7,884 bases of DNA from an uncultured Clostridiaceae bacterium (lineage in GTDB: Bacteria > Bacillota > Clostridia > Lachnospirales > Lachnospiraceae), in the NCBI GenBank assembly GCA_949948825.1, contig CATLIJ010000108.1, positions 1 to 7,884 of the forward strand, written 5' to 3'. Below, one piece after another: positions 5,338 through 7,884 of this stretch. Numbering within the stretch: the stretch's first letter is position 1; every line of letters begins with the position of its first letter. The notes beneath the pieces are model-generated. The model had not been told where the DNA came from, searched no databases, and saw only the letters and a list, made by a program, of their open reading frames with translations. A program made the translations under genes and the position numbers.

Positions 5338-7573
5338 ACTGATGAAAGAGGATTTAAAAAGGCGGATTTGGGCCGTGGCGCTGATCAGTTTGGGATTCTT
5401 CTTTTTCTATCCAGTGGTGGCGGCATTTACAGCCGGAGAGATCAAGGAGTATATGGAATATGCAGTGGGAGTGGCCCGCTATGAGAAGAATCTTGTCCAG
5501 TGGCTTTCGTTTAATTGCGGGATGACTGTATTTTTGATGATGGCAGCGTCCCTGATCTGTGGTTTGAGCAGCTTTTCTTATTTAAATTCCAAAAGCAAGG
5601 TGGATTTCTTCCATGGGATTCCGGTGAGGAGAGAAAAGCTGTTTGCCGCTAATTTTCTGAACGGGATTTTGATTTTGGCTGTTCCCTATGGAATCTGCCA
5701 GATTTTGGCTGTATTTGTGGGGATTTCCAATGGGGCCAGCGGACTGAGGCTGTGGCCAGTGGCTCTGGCAGCTTACGGACTGCACATTACTTATTATATT
5801 TTAATGTACTCTACAGTGGTGGTGGCTGCCATGATGACAGGTCATTTGATCATCAGCTTTTTGGGTGCTGTGGTTTTGGTATCCTATGTGCCAATGGCAA
5901 TCGGGCTGATTATGGGGTATTTTTCGGGATTTTTTAAAACCTTTGTTTCGCAGGCATTTCCAGGAACCCTTTCTCACTGGATGCTCCAGTATGGGATTCG
6001 GTTTTCGCCTGTGTCTGAATATTTTTACCAGTTGTCAAGAACAGCAGGGGATGAGTCGGTTTCCATGGCAGGCGCGGTTTTGATTGCCTGGGCAGTGGCA
6101 GTAATTCTGGCAGGACTTGCCTGCTTTCTTTACAGGAAGAGGCCGTCTGAGGCAGCGGGAACGGCCATGGCTTTTCCAGTCACCTGTCCGGTGATTCGGA
6201 TTCTTCTGACATTGGCGTCTGCTTTGGGACTGGGATTGTTTTTCTACCTTTTACGTGATTCCATGGGCTGGGCTGTCTTTGGAATTGTGTTTGGCGGGGG
6301 AATCTGCCATTGTGTGGTGGAGATTATTTATAATTTTGATTTCCGGAAATTGTTTTCCCACAAGCTTCAGCTGGGCATCTGCCTTTTGGCATCCGCAGCA
6401 GTACTGGCAGTCTTCCGGTATGATGTGTTTGGCTATGACCGGTATCTGCCAAAAGCAGGGCAGGTGCGGGATGCGGCAATCCACATTAACAGCATAACCG
6501 ATTGGGTGTCCTATGGCCATTCCGAGCAGTTTCCAAACGGCTATTATGGCTGGGTCAGTACCTCGGATGATGAATATGTGATCAGTCAGATGAGATATGG
6601 GGATGTTGAAAATCTTCTTTCCATTGCATCTGAAGGAATTGTAAAGCTGGAGGAGATGAAGGCCAATGGGAGATATGGATATTCGAATTGGAGCAGTGAG
6701 ACTTCCAAGGACGTGGATGAGGGAATCTGGAGCCAGGTTTTAATCTGCTATACCTTAAACAGCGGAAGAAGGGTGTACCGTTCCTACCACATGCCCATGG
6801 GGGGCAGGATTAAACCAGCCTTCGAAAAATTGTATGTGGATGAAAGTTTTCAAAAGGGAACCTATCCAGTGATGAACCTGAACAAAGAAGATGTAGCCGC
6901 TGTCCGTTACCGGAGGGCCATGGACCAGGAGGTGTGTCTGGACCATCTGTCTGCGGGAGAACGGGACGCGCTTCTGGAAGCATTTCAAAAAGAATTTGGG
7001 GCCATGACGATTCCCCAGCTGGAAAAGGAGGCTCCCATTGGTTTGATTCGATTCACCAAAGCCATAGATGAGGAGGCTATCCGGTGGATGAAAAATTATG
7101 ACACGGATGGTTTTGATTATCGTTACCGCACCAGGGGAGACCGGCTGATTACCACTGATTTCTACCCGGTTTATCCTTCCTTTACAGAGACCATTAAAAT
7201 TTTAAACAGCCATGGAGTGAAGACCGGGGGATACCTGGACAGCCTGGATGTGAGAAGCGTGGAGGTATGCTGGGAGCAGTGGAAGGAGCGGGAAAATGGA
7301 AGCTCTTATGCCACCAGTAATAATTTCTTTGTGGAGGACCCGCAGCAGGTAAAGGAACTTCGGAATATTCTGGTGTCAGAGCGGCTGTGTTATTATAATC
7401 CGTTTTTCAAGACAGAACCTTACCAGGTATATTTCCTGGTGCAAAATGTGCCAGAAGATGTTCTGGCAGAAGAGGATGGGTATGAGTGGAAAGAGGAATG
7501 GGAGAGCAGTGTGCAGGTCAGATTTCCAGAAGGTATGGTGCCAGGGTTTGTGAAGGAGAGAATGAAGGAGTAG
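5312..7573 (+). CDS. Large ABC transporter permease with C-terminal extracytoplasmic domain
   Basis: A 753-residue membrane protein. GGAGGT (5298-5303), 8 nt upstream and inside the ATPase gene, supports this start over the ATG at 5342. Hydrophobic segments appear at about residues 19-39, 66-88, 113-137, 150-174, 177-203, 252-274, 293-314, 318-340 and 351-369. The basic loops (KSK..RREK near 94-109, RKRP near 275-278, RKLFSHK near 345-351) fit cytoplasmic placement, so nine helices put the last 380 or so residues outside. VDFFHGIPVRREKLF (97-111) resembles the cytoplasmic HSLPxxR motif of YtrC/BcrB-like permeases. The C-terminal part is aromatic- and acid-rich and I cannot assign it a fold; similar Lachnospiraceae proteins carry, as I recall, a DUF6449 label (unverified). 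One long permease with one ATPase suggests a homodimeric complex, possibly exporting or sensing a cell-envelope compound. Confidence 0.88.
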   Translation: MTSKSLFFKLMKEDLKRRIWAVALISLGFFFFYPVVAAFTAGEIKEYMEYAVGVARYEKNLVQWLSFNCGMTVFLMMAASLICGLSSFSYLNSKSKVDFFHGIPVRREKLFAANFLNGILILAVPYGICQILAVFVGISNGASGLRLWPVALAAYGLHITYYILMYSTVVVAAMMTGHLIISFLGAVVLVSYVPMAIGLIMGYFSGFFKTFVSQAFPGTLSHWMLQYGIRFSPVSEYFYQLSRTAGDESVSMAGAVLIAWAVAVILAGLACFLYRKRPSEAAGTAMAFPVTCPVIRILLTLASALGLGLFFYLLRDSMGWAVFGIVFGGGICHCVVEIIYNFDFRKLFSHKLQLGICLLASAAVLAVFRYDVFGYDRYLPKAGQVRDAAIHINSITDWVSYGHSEQFPNGYYGWVSTSDDEYVISQMRYGDVENLLSIASEGIVKLEEMKANGRYGYSNWSSETSKDVDEGIWSQVLICYTLNSGRRVYRSYHMPMGGRIKPAFEKLYVDESFQKGTYPVMNLNKEDVAAVRYRRAMDQEVCLDHLSAGERDALLEAFQKEFGAMTIPQLEKEAPIGLIRFTKAIDEEAIRWMKNYDTDGFDYRYRTRGDRLITTDFYPVYPSFTETIKILNSHGVKTGGYLDSLDVRSVEVCWEQWKERENGSSYATSNNFFVEDPQQVKELRNILVSERLCYYNPFFKTEPYQVYFLVQNVPEDVLAEEDGYEWKEEWESSVQVRFPEGMVPGFVKERMKE

Positions 7574-7642
7574 GTTTGTAAGAGAATATTGGAATAGGTC
7601 TGTAAGAGAATATTGGAGTAGGTCCGCAAGAGAAGAATGAGA
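7571..7642 (+). repeat. 24-bp tandem repeats, three units, starting at the permease stop codon
   Basis: Unit 1 (7571-7594) and unit 2 (7595-7618) share 22 of 24 bases; unit 3 (7619-7642) is degenerate, with about 17 of 24. Each unit begins with TAG in the permease frame, the first being its actual stop. Read through, the frame would give VCKRILE, stop, VCKRILE, stop, VRKRRMRE. The final permease codons (FVKERMKE) resemble this octapeptide loosely, so the array may have grown by slippage or duplication at the gene's end. Confidence 0.85.
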
Positions 7643-7750
7643 GAAGGTTTCCAGACGCGTTCTCACTCCGTTTTTCACGTAGCGGTACTAAGGCTGTAAA
7701 AGACACAGCCTAAGTGCCGACGTGAAAAGAGGGTCTTCCAACCTTCTCTC
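7639..7750. repeat. 112-nt imperfect palindrome, possible structured RNA or interspersed palindromic element
   Basis: Outer arms GAGAGAAGGTT (7639-7649) and AACCTTCTCTC (7740-7750) pair perfectly. A 3x3 internal loop and AGAC/GTCT (7653-7656 with 7733-7736) extend them. After an asymmetric loop, TTTTCACGT (7672-7680) pairs with ACGTGAAAA (7720-7728). A 2-nt bulge follows, then the apical stem CGGTACTAAGGCTGT (7683-7697) with ACAGCCTAAGTGCCG (7705-7719), with one A-A mismatch, one G-T pair and a 7-nt loop. No T-run follows on either strand, so it is not a standard terminator. No coding capacity or transposase is evident. It may be a member of an interspersed palindromic repeat family or a 3' UTR structure; the sequence alone does not decide. 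Confidence 0.8.
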
Positions 7751-7811
7751 CCAAGCGGCCCTTCAGCAACAAATCCCCCCATATTTTTAACCACTCACCC
7801 CCACACATTTC
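7751..7811. other. Gene-free C-rich spacer with a G-free tract
   Basis: Between the palindrome and the next promoter I see no reading frame, hairpin or repeat. From 7767 to 7813 the + strand has no G at all and about 20 of 47 bases are C, including runs CCCCCC (7775-7780) and CACCCCC. An unstructured C-rich, G-poor RNA is what Rho prefers, so a Rho-dependent end of the operon is conceivable. Confidence 0.45.
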
Positions 7812-7840
7812 TTGTCAATCCCCACTGAATATGTTATGAT
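7812..7840 (+). promoter_or_regulatory. Near-consensus sigma-A promoter for a gene beyond the right edge
   Basis: TTGTCA (7812-7817), an exact 17-nt spacer and TATGAT (7835-7840), with TGT just before the -10 giving a TG-extended element. Transcription would start near 7847 and run off the window. Match and spacing make this the strongest promoter visible here. The gene it serves is not in the window. Confidence 0.8.
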
Positions 7841-7864
7841 AAAATAAGTTTTTGGAAAAAGCGA

Positions 7865-7870
7865 TTGACA
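7865..7870 (+). promoter_or_regulatory. Perfect -35 hexamer TTGACA, possible second promoter
   Basis: TTGACA lies 24 nt after the -10 of the preceding promoter; a matching -10 would fall just beyond the right edge, so this is only half a promoter. Two strong promoters in series would suit a highly expressed gene, but nothing downstream can be seen. The window ends in a run of eight G (7877-7884). Confidence 0.4.
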
Positions 7871-7884
7871 AACCCTGGGGGGGG

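Noticed and set aside
7571..7642. CRISPR-like array
   Set aside because: The 24-bp units are directly adjacent without unique spacers, only three copies exist, one is degenerate, and no cas gene is present.
7571..7642. Stop-codon readthrough or TAG recoding extending the permease
   Set aside because: Three TAGs in 72 nt with no recoding signal recognised; the frame beyond the repeats is arginine-rich and runs into the palindrome. Simple duplication is a better explanation.
7376..7706. Several - strand frames across the permease end and the repeats (TYSNILLQ repeats)
   Set aside because: The repetitive peptide is just the 24-bp DNA repeat read backwards; there is no ribosome binding site or family resemblance.
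7639..7750. Intrinsic terminator of the permease operon
   Set aside because: A strong hairpin, but it is followed by CCAAGCGG on the + strand and TCATTCTTC on the other, with no T-run.

Overview
The window looks like a chromosomal stretch of a gut-type Firmicute, most likely Lachnospiraceae (Clostridium cluster XIVa). Reasons: AGGAGG-like ribosome binding sites, sigma-A promoters with TG-extended -10 boxes, intrinsic terminators, intermediate base composition and the protein families present. This placement is by recognition, not by database search. All supported genes are on the + strand.

Region 1 (1-3742) is the 3' part of a carbohydrate-uptake operon. It holds the end of a MalF-type permease, a complete MalG-type permease, a cytoplasmic family 2 glycoside hydrolase and a type IIA HAD phosphatase. 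The genes are 12, 12 and about 1 nt apart, so they are probably co-transcribed. An oligosaccharide or glycoside would be imported by the CUT1 ABC transporter, whose binding protein and first permease part lie upstream, and cleaved inside the cell by the GH2 enzyme. The HAD enzyme would dephosphorylate a sugar phosphate or related metabolite. The substrate cannot be read from the sequence.

Region 2 (3743-4002) separates two transcription units. It holds two successive hairpins, the second a strong intrinsic terminator. After these comes a promoter whose -10 and start region are covered by a perfect inverted repeat, AGTGTA-N13-TACACT. This has the architecture I recall for the operator of the Bacillus subtilis GntR-family repressor YtrA.

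Region 3 (4003-7573) is a three-gene Ytr-like operon: a YtrA-subfamily GntR repressor, an ABC-type ATPase, and a large (753 aa) permease with nine predicted membrane segments and a roughly 380-residue C-terminal part predicted outside the membrane. By analogy with B. subtilis ytr it is probably autoregulated and connected with cell-envelope stress or antibiotics. The ligand and transported substrate are unknown.

Region 4 (7574-7884) has no gene. It starts with 24-bp tandem repeats that begin at the permease stop codon, each carrying an in-frame TAG. A 112-nt imperfect palindrome follows (7639-7750), then a G-free C-rich tract, a near-consensus promoter and a second perfect -35 hexamer. The promoters point at a gene beyond the right edge. 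The least explained features are the palindrome and the stop-codon repeats.
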